This document shows, piece by piece, positions 44,879 through 54,009 of a DNA stretch of 64,000 nucleotides (its first letter is position 1; each line of letters opens with the position of its first letter). The DNA is taken from contig NZ_CP194857.1 of NCBI RefSeq assembly GCF_051020515.1, positions 3,038,001 to 3,102,000 on the forward strand. The letters run 5' to 3'. A program made the position numbers and the translations under genes. Below the pieces are notes generated by a model that saw nothing but the letters and a program-made list of their open reading frames with translations, was not told where the DNA came from and did no database searches. Origin of the DNA: CALKWS01 sp051020515. Its GTDB lineage: Bacteria; Actinomycetota; Actinomycetes; Actinomycetales; Beutenbergiaceae.

Positions 44879-45916
44879 TCAACTCGCCAGCGGGTCCAGT
44901 CCCAGTTCGGCTGCCAGGTCGGAGGCGCTGATCGCTCCCGGCCGGGTGCCCGTCCGTGCTGCCTGGCGAGCCAGCGCCGCGATGGTGGTGTTCACGGGCG
45001 CGGCGAGGCCGTGCTCACGGGCGATCAGCGCGATCTGACCGTTGAGGTAGTCGGTCTCGATCGAGCCGGTGCCACGGGCCAGTGACTGCCAGGAGGACCC
45101 GCCCAGTTGATCGGGGTCGGTGCCGGGCACCTCACCCACGCCGAAGGAGGCCTGCCGCACGGCCGCCTCGTCGTCGTCGGACGCCACCTCGATGCCCGCG
45201 CCCGCGAGGACGGCCCGGGCCTCGGCCCGGGCCGCGTCGATGAGGTCGCCAGCATCGGCCGCCGGGCCCAGCACGGCCTGGAAGGCGTTGCCGATGTTGG
45301 ACAGGAGTTTGTGGTACTTCCACGGCATCACGTCCGTGGGCAGTTCCACCCCCAGGCCCGATTCGCTCCAGTGCGTGCGGACCTGCTCCAGCAGGACGCG
45401 GTCGGCGGGCTCGGACCTGCTTGCCGGGTATCGGGAGATGTGCAGGATCCCCGACTGCGGGGTGCCGCGGGCGATGACCTCGCCCGGATGCAGGTGCACC
45501 GCGGGCAGCCAGACGCACACGCCGAAGACCCGGTCGAAGTACCGCAGCGCCATCCGCTCGCTGCTCACCCCGTTCAGGGCGGTCAGGATCGGCAGTCGTG
45601 CACCCGCCGGGGCGGTGTGCCCGCCGTCAGGGACCGGGGCATCGGCCCATTGGGACAGTGCGGCCACCGCCTGGTGCGTCTTGGTGGACAGCACCAGCAC
45701 GTCATCGGGACGCAACTCGATGTCATCGGGCCCACCGATCGCGGTGACCGGTAGGCGGGTATCCAGGTCCGGGGTGCGCAGGCGCAACCCGTCCCGGCGC
45801 AGGGCCGCCAGATGCTCACCCCGGGCCACCAGCACCACCTGGTGCCCGCGATGTGCCAGCCGTCCTGCGATCGTCCCACCAACGGCTCCGGCGCCGATCA
45901 CGACGTAACGCGTCAT
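44879..45916 (-). CDS. Ketopantoate reductase-like protein (2-dehydropantoate 2-reductase family)
   Basis: A 345-residue NADP-dependent reductase: N-terminal MTRYVVIGAGAVGGTIAGRLAH, then LSTKTHQAV (catalytic Lys region), ILTALNGVSSE and WKYHKLLSNIGNA (catalytic Lys and Asn). Housekeeping PanE is about 300 residues; this one is longer and sits apart from panB/panC, so it may reduce another 2-keto acid, for example from uronate catabolism. ATG 45916 has a weak ribosome site. It diverges from the marR-like gene across 212 bp containing that gene's promoter. Confidence 0.82.
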   Translation of the reverse strand: MTRYVVIGAGAVGGTIAGRLAHRGHQVVLVARGEHLAALRRDGLRLRTPDLDTRLPVTAIGGPDDIELRPDDVLVLSTKTHQAVAALSQWADAPVPDGGHTAPAGARLPILTALNGVSSERMALRYFDRVFGVCVWLPAVHLHPGEVIARGTPQSGILHISRYPASRSEPADRVLLEQVRTHWSESGLGVELPTDVMPWKYHKLLSNIGNAFQAVLGPAADAGDLIDAARAEARAVLAGAGIEVASDDDEAAVRQASFGVGEVPGTDPDQLGGSSWQSLARGTGSIETDYLNGQIALIAREHGLAAPVNTTIAALARQAARTGTRPGAISASDLAAELGLDPLAS

Positions 45917-46005
45917 AGCCGCCGAGCCTACCGGGGCGCCGCGCCGGGGTGCGCGCGGAAGGGGACGGCGCGATGAGCATGACGTTCGATCGGGCCGAGC
46001 GTGCG

Positions 46006-46034
46006 TTGGGTACATCAATACATACGCATATACT
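46006..46034 (+). promoter_or_regulatory. Promoter of the marR-like gene
   Basis: TTGGGT (46006-46011) and TATACT (46029-46034) are separated by 17 bp. The spacer and -10 are AT-rich (atacatacgcatatac) in a GC-rich context and hold an imperfect palindrome, where a MarR dimer could sit and silence both divergent genes. Confidence 0.65.
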
Positions 46035-46128
46035 TTGTCCAGCGCGCGGCACTCACGTTCGGCGGGGGCCGGGCCTACATCCGGGCGGTGTGGCAGTGAC
46101 GGCCGCATCCTGAGGGGAGGTGGTGGCG

Positions 46129-46586
46129 ATGAGCATCCGCACTGCTGCGGCGGCGTGGGAGGCGCTCTTTCGCGCCCAGGTGAGCATGATGCTGCGATTC
46201 GAGGAGTCCAAGGACTTCCAGCCACTGCGCTCCCGGGAGTACGACGTGCTGTTCAACCTGGCCAAACTGGGTGGGGGGCCCGGCAGTGGGAACTCAACGC
46301 GAACCTGTTGATCTCCCAACCCAGTCTGTCCCGGATGGTGGGCCGGCTGCAGTCCGCCGGGTACGTGCGGCGCGAGGAGTCGCCGTCGGACGGCCGTGAG
46401 GTGCTCGTCGTGCTCACCGAGGCCGGTGCCGCGGTGCAGGCCGACATCGGCCGGCGGCACGTGCGCCATATCGCCGAGATCATCGACTCGGTCCTGACCG
46501 AGGCGGACCAGGCCGAACTCGCCCGTCTCGCCGGCGCGATCCAGGAGGCCGCTGCCAGCGGCTCCTACTTGGAGGCCGAGGAGTAG
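46129..46586 (+). pseudogene. MarR family transcriptional regulator, frameshifted
   Basis: About 152 residues. N-terminus MSIRTAAAAWEALFRAQVSM, recognition helix ANLLISQPSLSRMVGRLQSAG and wing VRREESPSDGREVLVVLTEAG are typical MarR. The first frame ends at 46311; a base missing from the G run at 46273-46278 shifts NLAKLGGG to ARQWELNANLL. ATG 46129 has GGGGAGG 8 bases upstream. It is the divergent neighbour of the ketoreductase gene and probably controls it. Effector unknown. Confidence 0.85.
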
Positions 46587-46645
46587 TGGCACACGCGCCC
46601 GCCGCGGCGCACTGACCGGCATATCGGTGCGGGTGCGCGCTGCGC

Positions 46646-46694
46646 TAGACTGAGCGCCATGTTCGGTACGGAGTTGCTTACCCAGCCGCGCTGA
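46646..46694 (+). CDS. Leucine leader peptide of leuS, leaderless
   Basis: ATG 46659 to TGA 46692-46694 encodes MFGTELLTQPR. The two Leu codons are TTG and CTT, both rare in a genome that uses CTG/CTC, as expected in an attenuation leader. TAGACT (46646-46651, -10) ends 7 nt before the ATG, so the transcript should be leaderless. Coordinates here include the -10 element; the peptide itself starts at 46659. Confidence 0.7.
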
Positions 46695-46731
46695 CTTCAG
46701 CGGGCGCCTGCTGGCGCCGCATCAGCGCGGC
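46685..46731 (+). promoter_or_regulatory. Leader stem-loop upstream of leuS
   Basis: gccgcgctga (46685-46694, containing the leader stop codon) pairs perfectly with tcagcgcggc (46722-46731). Inside it ggcgcc-tgct-ggcgcc (46703-46718) forms a second hairpin. The ribosome position on the leader would decide whether this long stem forms. Confidence 0.65.
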
Positions 46732-46758
46732 CGACCTCCCCTGCTCGGGAGGTCGTTT
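46732..46758 (+). terminator. Attenuator terminator before leuS
   Basis: cgacctccc-ctgctc-gggaggtcg (46732-46755) is a perfect 9-bp hairpin followed by a short T-tract (gttt). It lies 52 nt before the leuS start, and would stop transcription unless prevented when charged tRNA-Leu is scarce. Confidence 0.7.
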
Positions 46759-46809
46759 CATGTCAGCCCCCCGATGCCGCCCACGGCGGCCCCCGACAAG
46801 GAATCACCG

Positions 46810-49704
46810 ATGTCGCAGACGCAAGCCCAACCCGCACCCGGCGCCGAGGTGCCCCCGCACCGGTACACCGCCGCGCTGGCCGATGCCATCGAGAACCGCT
46901 GGCAGGACTACTGGGATCGAGAGGGCACCTTCCAGGCGGCCAATCCCACGGGCAACCTGGCCACCGGCGAGCCGGTCCCGGCCCAGAAGTTCTACGTGCT
47001 GGACATGTTCCCCTACCCCTCGGGCAAGGGCCTGCACGTGGGTCATCCGTTGGGGTATATCGCCACCGATGTACTGGCGCGCTACCGGCGGATGAACGGT
47101 GACAACGTCTTGCACGCCCTGGCCTACGACGCCTTCGGCCTGCCTGCGGAGCAGTTCGCGGTCCAGACCGGCCAGCATCCCCGGATCACCACCGAGGAGA
47201 ACATCGCCACCATGCGCCGCCAGTTGCGGCGCCTGGGCCTGGGGCACGACCCACGCCGCACCTTCGCCACCACCGACCCGGGCTACGTGCGTTGGACCCA
47301 GTGGATCTTCCTGCAGATCTTCAACTCCTGGTTCGACGCCGAGGCCACCAACCCCGACGGCACCGAGGGTGCGGCGCGCCCGATCGAGGAGTTGCGCGCG
47401 CAGTTCGCCGACGGGACCCGGGCCACCCCGGAGGGTGGGGACTGGAACCGGATGAGCCCGGCCGAGCAGGAGCAGGTGCTGGCCGGCTTCCGTCTGGCTT
47501 ACGTCGATGATGTTCCGGTGAACTGGTGCCCGGGGCTGGGCACCGTGCTGGCGAACGAGGAGGTCACCGCCGAGGGTCGCTCCGAGCGCGGCAACTTCCC
47601 GGTCTTCACTCGCAACCTGCGCCAGTGGATGATGCGGATCAGCGCCTACTCCGACCGGTTGATCGATGATCTGGACCGGCTGGACTGGCCCGAGAAGATC
47701 AAGGCGATGCAACGCAACTGGATCGGGCGCTCCACCGGGGCGAACGTGCGGTTCGCGCTGCCGTCGGGGCACGTGGAGGTCTTCACCACCCGGCCCGACA
47801 CCCTGTTCGGGGCGACCTTCATGGTGCTGGCCCCGGAGCACCCGGCGCTGACGGACCTGATCCCGGCGCAGTGGCCGGAGGGAACCCGGAACTCCTGGAC
47901 GGGCCGGGCGCCCACCCCGGCAGCCGCCGTCGAGCAGTACCGCGCCGCTGCCGCGGCCAAGACCGACGCCGAACGACAGGACGAGGGCCGGGTCAAGACC
48001 GGGGTGTTCACCGGTGTGTACGCCACGAACCCGGTGAACGGTGCCCAGATCCCGGTCTTCATCGCCGACTACGTGCTGATGGGGTACGGCACCGGGGCGA
48101 TCATGGCGGTCCCCGGGGGGGACCAGCGCGACTACGAGTTCGCCGAGGCTTACGACCTGCCCGTGATTCCCACGGTGACCGCGCCGGAGGGCTTCGAGGG
48201 CGGTGCCTGGTCGGGGGAGGGGACAGTGATCAACTCCGCTGCCGAGGGCATCGACCTGAACGGCATGGACGTGGCCACCGCCAAGGAGACCATTATCGCC
48301 TGGCTGCAGAACCAGGGGATGGGCGCGGCGGCCACGACCTACCGGCTGCGGGACTGGCTGTTCTCCCGGCAGCGCTACTGGGGCGAGCCGTTCCCGGTGG
48401 TCTACGACGCCGACGGGCGGGTGATCGATCTGCCCGAATCGGCCCTGCCGGTGGAGTTGCCGGAGGTGCCGGACTTCTCCCCGCGCACCTATGCCGACGA
48501 CGACGCCGACTCCGAGCCGGAGGCCCCGCTGAGCCGGGCCACCGACTGGGTCGAGGTGGAGTTGGACCTGGGCGATGGGCCGCGCACCTACCGGCGCGAT
48601 ACGAACACGATGCCGAACTGGGCGGGTTCGTGCTGGTACGAGTTGCGCTACCTGGATCCGGACAACACCGAGGCCTTCGCGGACCCGGCCAACGAGGCCT
48701 ACTGGATGGGCCCGCGCACCGGCGCCGACGGCGGCCGCACCACCGGAGGGGCCGACCTGTACGTCGGGGGCGTGGAGCACGCCGTCCTGCACCTGCTGTA
48801 CGCCCGGTTCTGGCACAAGGTGCTGTACGACCTGGGCCATGTGTCCTCGGCCGAGCCGTTCCACAAACTGTTCAACCAGGGCTACATCCAGGCCTACGCC
48901 TACACCGATGCACGCGGGGTGTACGTCCCGGCCGAGGACGTCACCGAACACGTCGACGCCCAGGGGGAGACGTACTGGACCTACCAGGGCGAGACGGTGC
49001 GGCGCGAGTACGGCAAGATGGGCAAGTCCCTGAAGAACATGGTCAGTCCCGATGAGATGTACGCCGAGTACGGCGCGGACACCTTCCGGGTGTATGAGAT
49101 GTCGATGGGGCCGCTGGACCTCTCCCGCCCCTGGGAGACCCGCGCCGTGGTGGGCGCCCAGCGGTTCCTGCAGCGGCTGTGGCGCAACATCGTGGATGAG
49201 CGCACCGGGGAGGTCACCGTCTCCGATGCCGAGCCCGATGAGGCCACGCGCCGACTGGTGGCCCGCACCATCGCCGATGTCCGCACCGAGATGGACGCGA
49301 TGCGCCCCAACACCGCGATCGCGCGGATGATCGTGCTGAACAACCACCTGACCGCCCTGGACCCGGTGCCGCGTGCCGCGGTGGAACCGTTGGTGCTGAT
49401 GGTGGCCCCGGTGGCACCGCACCTGGCCGAGGAGCTGTGGCGGCGCATGGGGCACACCGGATCGGTGGCCCACCACCCCTTCCCGGTGGCCGATGAGGCG
49501 CTGCTGGTGGAGGAGCAGGTGACCTGTGTGGTGCAGGTGGCCGGTAAGGTGCGTGATCGGTTGCAGGTCTCACCCGAGATCAGCGAGGAGGACCTGAAGG
49601 CTGCAGCGCTGGCCTCCGAGGCGGTGCAGCAGCACTTGGACGGGCGCGGGGTCCGCAAGGTGATCGTGCGCGCGCCCAAACTGGTCAACGTCGTCCCGGG
49701 CTGA
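46810..49704 (+). CDS. leuS: Leucine--tRNA ligase
   Basis: A 964-residue class I synthetase that charges tRNA-Leu. HIGH motif as PYPSGKGLHVGHPLGYIA (near residue 68), KMSKS as KMGKSLKNM (near 736), editing domain in the middle (TTRPDTLFGATFMVLAPEHP) and the C-terminal anticodon-binding helices (MVAPVAPHLAEELWRRMGH). ATG 46810 follows AAGGAA. Transcription is probably controlled by the leader-peptide attenuator upstream. The insert GGADLYVGGVEHAVLHLLYARFW shows the catalytic-core tail. No anomalies. Confidence 0.98.
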   Translation: MSQTQAQPAPGAEVPPHRYTAALADAIENRWQDYWDREGTFQAANPTGNLATGEPVPAQKFYVLDMFPYPSGKGLHVGHPLGYIATDVLARYRRMNGDNVLHALAYDAFGLPAEQFAVQTGQHPRITTEENIATMRRQLRRLGLGHDPRRTFATTDPGYVRWTQWIFLQIFNSWFDAEATNPDGTEGAARPIEELRAQFADGTRATPEGGDWNRMSPAEQEQVLAGFRLAYVDDVPVNWCPGLGTVLANEEVTAEGRSERGNFPVFTRNLRQWMMRISAYSDRLIDDLDRLDWPEKIKAMQRNWIGRSTGANVRFALPSGHVEVFTTRPDTLFGATFMVLAPEHPALTDLIPAQWPEGTRNSWTGRAPTPAAAVEQYRAAAAAKTDAERQDEGRVKTGVFTGVYATNPVNGAQIPVFIADYVLMGYGTGAIMAVPGGDQRDYEFAEAYDLPVIPTVTAPEGFEGGAWSGEGTVINSAAEGIDLNGMDVATAKETIIAWLQNQGMGAAATTYRLRDWLFSRQRYWGEPFPVVYDADGRVIDLPESALPVELPEVPDFSPRTYADDDADSEPEAPLSRATDWVEVELDLGDGPRTYRRDTNTMPNWAGSCWYELRYLDPDNTEAFADPANEAYWMGPRTGADGGRTTGGADLYVGGVEHAVLHLLYARFWHKVLYDLGHVSSAEPFHKLFNQGYIQAYAYTDARGVYVPAEDVTEHVDAQGETYWTYQGETVRREYGKMGKSLKNMVSPDEMYAEYGADTFRVYEMSMGPLDLSRPWETRAVVGAQRFLQRLWRNIVDERTGEVTVSDAEPDEATRRLVARTIADVRTEMDAMRPNTAIARMIVLNNHLTALDPVPRAAVEPLVLMVAPVAPHLAEELWRRMGHTGSVAHHPFPVADEALLVEEQVTCVVQVAGKVRDRLQVSPEISEEDLKAAALASEAVQQHLDGRGVRKVIVRAPKLVNVVPG

Positions 49705-49754
49705 CCGGCTCCGGCTGGGAGGGCTCCCGGTCCTGCTGACGTTGCATGGCGGCT

Positions 49755-50020
49755 TCACCCCGGTTGCGAGGCCACCACCGGTGGGTCAACGCGGACTGGC
49801 TGCGGTGTGAGCGGATCGATGGTGAACGTGATGCCATCGGGGGAGCGGTCAGCCCGGCGGGGTAGGTCTCATCGGCGGTATGGAGGGCGATGCGGCCGTG
49901 GTCGAAACCGTAGACCGCCCGGTCTCCGTGATCGGACAGGCACTGTGCCCCGAGCGCCTCGAACAGGCGTCGGTGGGCAGCCATCGAACCGGTGAATCGC
50001 ACCGGTCGGGTGACGATCAT
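49755..50020 (-). pseudogene. Small VOC/glyoxalase-like protein, frameshifted
   Basis: Recoverable as about 89 residues: MIVTRPVRFTGSMAAHRRLF at the N-terminus resembles one half of a VOC domain, then ALHTADETYPAG. The annotated frame becomes unconvincing, while the neighbouring frame reads RSPDGITFTIDPLTPQPVRV and ends at TGA 49755. A base missing near 49850 (gccgggctgacc) would join them. The ATG overlaps the stop of the RHH gene (ATGA), so they form a two-gene unit. A single VOC half would work as a dimer. Function unknown; the assignment is tentative. Confidence 0.45.
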
Positions 50021-50169
50021 CCGTCCTCCTCCCTCTGCTCGGTGCGCACGTAGGCGGTCAGTACCTGCTCCACCAGGGCGGACAGGCTCAACCCCTCGTC
50101 GATAGCCCGGTGCTTGACCGCCCGGACCAGGTCCGGCGGCAGGTAGACGTTGAACTGAGTCTTGGTCAT
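50017..50169 (-). CDS. Ribbon-helix-helix (CopG-like) protein
   Basis: A 50-residue protein, MTKTQFNVYLPPDLVRAVKH at the N-terminus, then EGLSLSALVEQVLTAYVRTE. The pattern of a short beta strand followed by two helices with LSALVEQVLTAY is that of CopG/ribbon-helix-helix DNA-binding proteins, often antitoxins. ATG 50169; a -10-like TAGCAT lies 9 nt upstream. It overlaps the VOC-like gene. Its repressor role on its own promoter is likely but not shown. Confidence 0.7.
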   Translation of the reverse strand: MTKTQFNVYLPPDLVRAVKHRAIDEGLSLSALVEQVLTAYVRTEQREEDG

Positions 50170-50387
50170 ATCAATAGGATGCTAGCAACGCCTGCGGAAG
50201 ACGGTCAAGCGGTGGCTGTTCACGGGATGGTGATGTGTCGGTGGGTGGCCGAGCGCTGTTGGCCGCGGAGTTCGGTGTCAGGACCAGAGCAATGGGCAGG
50301 TCCACAGGAACGCGGCCTGATCGGTGATGTCCACAGGGTCGCTGGGCTCGTGGATGGTGCGCCGGCCGGTCGTCCTAGCCTCGGTCC

Positions 50388-51348
50388 ATGACCGATGCCA
50401 GCCGGCGGCTGCGTCTGGTGACGGAGGCCGCGCACGCCACCGGTGGTGCCATGGCGCCGCACGAGCCCGGGGCGGTGGCCCCTCCGGAGGCGGCGCCGGC
50501 CGGCGCGGGTGCCGGCCAGATCGGCGCTGAAATGCCGGACGAGCAACCAGGCCGCACGGCCTGGTCCACCCGCACCGATGGCGCCCGCGGGAACAGATGG
50601 GGTACCCCGGTGTTGTTGTCGGTGCGGATCGGAGTGGTGGTTCTGCTGCTCGCCGTGGCCGCCACCGTCACTATCGTCCTCACCCGGCCGAGCGCGCCCG
50701 CGCATCAACCGGAGTGGGCCCGGCCGGAGCCGCCGGCGGACTGGACGGGAGCAGGGGCGCCGGGCGATGACGTCGGCGCCGGAGGGCCCGCGTCCGACGG
50801 GGCAGACTCCGCCGGCCCGGCTCCCGGGGAACCCGAGCCGAGCGGGACCGACGCGACGAGCCCGGATGCCGGAGACCCGGGGTTGGCTGTGGTCATCGTG
50901 CACGTGGCCGGCGCCGTGCGCGAGCCCGGCATCGTCGAGCTGCCCGACACGGCCCGTGTCCACGATGCGCTCACCGCGGCCGGTGGTTCCACAGCGGAGG
51001 CGGACCTGGCTGCGTTGAACCTGGCCGCGGCCGTGGTGGATGGCCAACAGGTGTACGTGCCGGTGGTCGGGGAGGAGGTCAGGGCGGGTGCCGGGGGTCG
51101 TGATGCGCCACCTGCTCCAGCCGGAAGCGGTGAGCACGGTGGTGGCGAGGCGGCTGCGGTGGTGAACCTGAACTCGGCCGGCTCGGCCGAGTTGCAGACG
51201 CTCCCGGGCATCGGGCCGGCGATGGCCGAACGCATCCTGGCCCACCGTGACGAGCACGGCCCGTTCGGCAGCGTGGGGAGAGTTGCGGGCGGTGTCCGGG
51301 ATCGGCCCGGCCACCATGGAGCGCCTGCGGGACCTGGTCATCGTGTGA
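50388..51348 (+). pseudogene. comEA: Competence protein ComEA-like, frameshifted
   Basis: About 320 residues. Cytoplasmic Pro/Ala-rich N-terminus, one transmembrane helix (VVVLLLAVAATVTIVL), an SLBB domain (VIVHVAGAVREPGIVELPD) and tandem helix-hairpin-helix (VNLNSAGSAELQTLPGIGPAMAERI). One extra G in 51275-51278 breaks the frame; the true end is GELRAVSGIGPATMERLRDLV, stop at 51346-51348. It binds DNA at the membrane for uptake with ComEC, encoded 8 bp downstream. A leaderless start is possible (TAGCCT, 6 nt before ATG). Confidence 0.9.
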
Positions 51349-51355
51349 GCGAGCG

Positions 51356-52851
51356 ATGAGCAGTGCGTCCTCGGCGTGGATGGACCGGGCGCCGGTCGAC
51401 CTGCGGCTGCTGCCCGGTGCCCTGGTGACCTGGGTCGGCTGCTGGTGGGTGCTCGGCCAACAGCCCCTTGCTGGTGCCGTCCTGTCCGGCCTCCTGCTGC
51501 TCATGTCCCTGCTGTGCGGCGTGCGGCTGTCGCGGTCGCGACCGGGTCGACACCGCCGGGAACGACGTGACCGGGTGACCGCCACGGTCCTGCTCACCGG
51601 CGTCGTGGCCGGGTCGGTGCTGGGGGTGGCGACGGTCCGGGCCACCGAGCGCAGCGCCGTCATCACCGGCCATCCCGCGGAGGTCACGGCGATCGTGCAA
51701 CCGACCGCCGAGCCACAACGCATGGCCTCGGAGCGGTCCGAGCGGTACCGGGTGCCCGCACGCCTGTTCGGCGTGCTCCACGATGCCGAACGTGCACGTG
51801 ACCTGCCGGTGCTGCTGCTCACCGACGCCGGGTGGCGCGACGTCCCGGTGGGCACCACCTGGTGGGTACGGGCGAGGGTGGTTCCGACCGGCGCGGGCGA
51901 CTCGGCTGCGGCACTGCTCGTCGTGACCTCCGGCGCCCATCAGCACGGTCCCGCGGCCTGGCATCACCGTGCCGTGAACCGGCTGCGCAGCGGTCTGGTC
52001 TCGGTCAGCGCCGGCCTGGCCCCGCAGGCCCGCGGCCTGGTGCCGGGGATCGCTCTGGGGGATACCAGGGCGATGCCGCCGGTGCTGGGGGAGGACCTGC
52101 GCACGGTGTCCCTCACCCACATCACCGCGGTCTCCGGCATGCACGTGGCGATCGTGCTCGGGTCGGTGCTGTTGTGCCTGTGGTGGGCGCCGGTCTGGGT
52201 GCGCGTGGGCGTGGGCGGGGTCGTCCTGCTCGGCTTCGTCGCCCTGGTCTACCCCTCCGGCAGTGTGCTGCGCGCCGGCACGATGGGAGCGGTGCTGCTG
52301 CTCGGACTCGCCACCGGACGACCACGTGCGAGCATCCCGGCACTGCTGGCCACCGTGATCGTGCTCCTCGGCCTGGATCCCTGGCTGTCCCGGGACTTCG
52401 GATTCACCCTGTCCGTGGTGGCCACCTCCGGGCTGCTCGCCCTGGCAGCCCCGATCGCCCGCAGGCTGGGCGGGGTGTGCCCGCCCCAGGTCGCCATGGC
52501 CGCCGCGGTGCCGGCCGCTGCGCAATTGGTGTGCGCCCCGGTGATCCTGTTCCTCGCACCCGGACTGCCCACCCACGGGGTGCTGGCGAACGTGCTGGCC
52601 ACCCCGGCGGTGCCACCGGCCACCTTGCTGGGGGTGCTGGCTACGCTCTGTCAGCCGTTCTGGCCCGCCGGGGCGCAATCCCTGGCCCAGGCGGCGGCGT
52701 GGTTCACCGCATGGATCGCGACCGTGGCGACCACCACGGCGGGTCTTCCGTTGGCCACCCTGCCCTGGCCGGAGGGCCCGGCGGCGGTGCGGTGCTGGTG
52801 AGCGCCGGACTCCTGGCCGCGACGCTGTGGTGGCGTACCCGGGGCCGGTAG
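51356..52851 (+). pseudogene. comEC: ComEC/Rec2 family DNA-transport protein, frameshifted at the 3' end
   Basis: About 498 residues: N-terminal helices, an OB-type domain, and the Competence domain (LTHITAVSGMHVAIVL, DFGFTLSVVATSGLLAL). It makes the inner-membrane channel for single-stranded DNA. The C-terminal metallo-beta-lactamase domain of longer ComEC is absent, as in some actinobacteria. A base missing from the g-run 52774-52776 (gagggcccgg) shifts the last 20 residues; the natural end VLVSAGLLAATLWWRTRGR is in the next frame at 52851. ATG 51356 is 8 bp after comEA. Confidence 0.9.
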
Positions 52852-52906
52852 TCAGCAGTCGCGCACCGTGAGCCTGCGACAAGTCGTGGCTGAGCCGGAC
52901 CGGTGC

Positions 52907-53926
52907 TCAGCCGTGGCGCGCCTGCGCCACGGTCAGGACGGCCCGCTCGACGGCGAACTCGGGATCCCGGCCGGCCCCCTTGACCTGCGCGTCGGCGTCG
53001 GCGACAGCCGCGATCGCCGTCGCCAGGCCCTCCGGGGTCCAGCCGCGCAACTCCCGGCGGGCCCGGTCCAGTTGCCAGGGCGCCAGCCCCAGTTCCGCCG
53101 CGGTGGCGCCCCGGCTCCGGCCGGCGGCCACCTTGGCCAGCGTGCGGACCTTCATCGCCAACGCGGCCACCAGCAGCACCGGGTCCACCCCCGTGGACAG
53201 GGCGTGGCGCAACAGGGTCACCGCAGCGGTGCCATCGCCGGCGATCGCGGTATCGGCCACCCGGAAGCCGGTCGCCTCCACCCGCCCCCCGTAGTAACGG
53301 TCCACGACATCCGGCGTGATCGAACCGGCGGTGTCCGCGATCAGTTGACGTGCCGCCGCAGCAAGCTCCCGAAGATCGGACCCGACCGCCTCCACCAACG
53401 TCTGTACGGCCGCAGAGGTCGCCCGGCGGCCAGCATCACGGAACTCCTCGGCCACGAAGGCGGCCTTGTCCGCATCGCGCTTGATCGGATCACACTGCAC
53501 CACCGGGTAGCGCGCGGCGACGGCGTCCAGCAGTTTCTTGCCACGGTTCCCCTTGGCGTGCCGCAGCACCAGGGTGACGTCTTCGACCTGGTCACCGGCT
53601 CGGTCCAGATAGGCCAGCCCATCGGTGATGAAGGCGTCGCTGGCCGATTCCACAGCGGTGACGACGATGTGGCGCGGTTCGGCGAACAAGGAGGGTGAGG
53701 CCACCATGTCCAGTTGCCCGGACTCGTAGGTGTCCGCCTCCAGCACAGTCTGCTCCACCTGCGGGCTGCCACCGGCGGCGGCGTGCTCACGGACCAGACC
53801 GGCGATGCGCTCCAGGGCCCGGTCGGCCAGAACCGACTCCGCGCCACGCACCAGCACCACCGGGGCCAACGGCGCCTGCTTCCAGGTGAGTGCTTCGGAT
53901 GCGGATCGACGACGGGGAGGGGCCAC
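52907..53926 (-). CDS. holA: DNA polymerase III delta subunit
   Basis: A 339-residue clamp-loader subunit. Blocks include PVVLVRGAESVLADRALERI, RHIVVTAVES, LVLRHAKGNRGKKLLDAV, REFRDAGRRATSAAVQTLVEAVG-type helices and a C-terminal TVAQARHG. Actinobacterial HolA lacks an ATPase site, as here. Start GTG 53926; an upstream frame extends to 53974 but conserved sequence begins APPRRRSASEAL. It is convergent with comEC and faces the DUF952 gene, in the usual comEC-holA-rpsT order. Confidence 0.93.
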   Translation of the reverse strand: MAPPRRRSASEALTWKQAPLAPVVLVRGAESVLADRALERIAGLVREHAAAGGSPQVEQTVLEADTYESGQLDMVASPSLFAEPRHIVVTAVESASDAFITDGLAYLDRAGDQVEDVTLVLRHAKGNRGKKLLDAVAARYPVVQCDPIKRDADKAAFVAEEFRDAGRRATSAAVQTLVEAVGSDLRELAAAARQLIADTAGSITPDVVDRYYGGRVEATGFRVADTAIAGDGTAAVTLLRHALSTGVDPVLLVAALAMKVRTLAKVAAGRSRGATAAELGLAPWQLDRARRELRGWTPEGLATAIAAVADADAQVKGAGRDPEFAVERAVLTVAQARHG

Positions 53927-54009
53927 GGCACAAGCCTGCCATGAAGCGCTGACACCGCCGAACCGGGCGGTCACCGACCCGAGACCGACGCGACCGATAC
54001 GGTCGGACG

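Noticed and set aside
46804..49476. 890-codon open frame antisense to leuS
   Set aside because: Artefact of high-GC codon structure: Gly/His/Arg/Val-rich, no family match, and the sense strand encodes complete LeuS.
50388..52851. Programmed frameshifting in comEA/comEC
   Set aside because: Breaks occur in short G runs without a slippery heptamer or downstream pseudoknot, and the same pattern appears in other genes.
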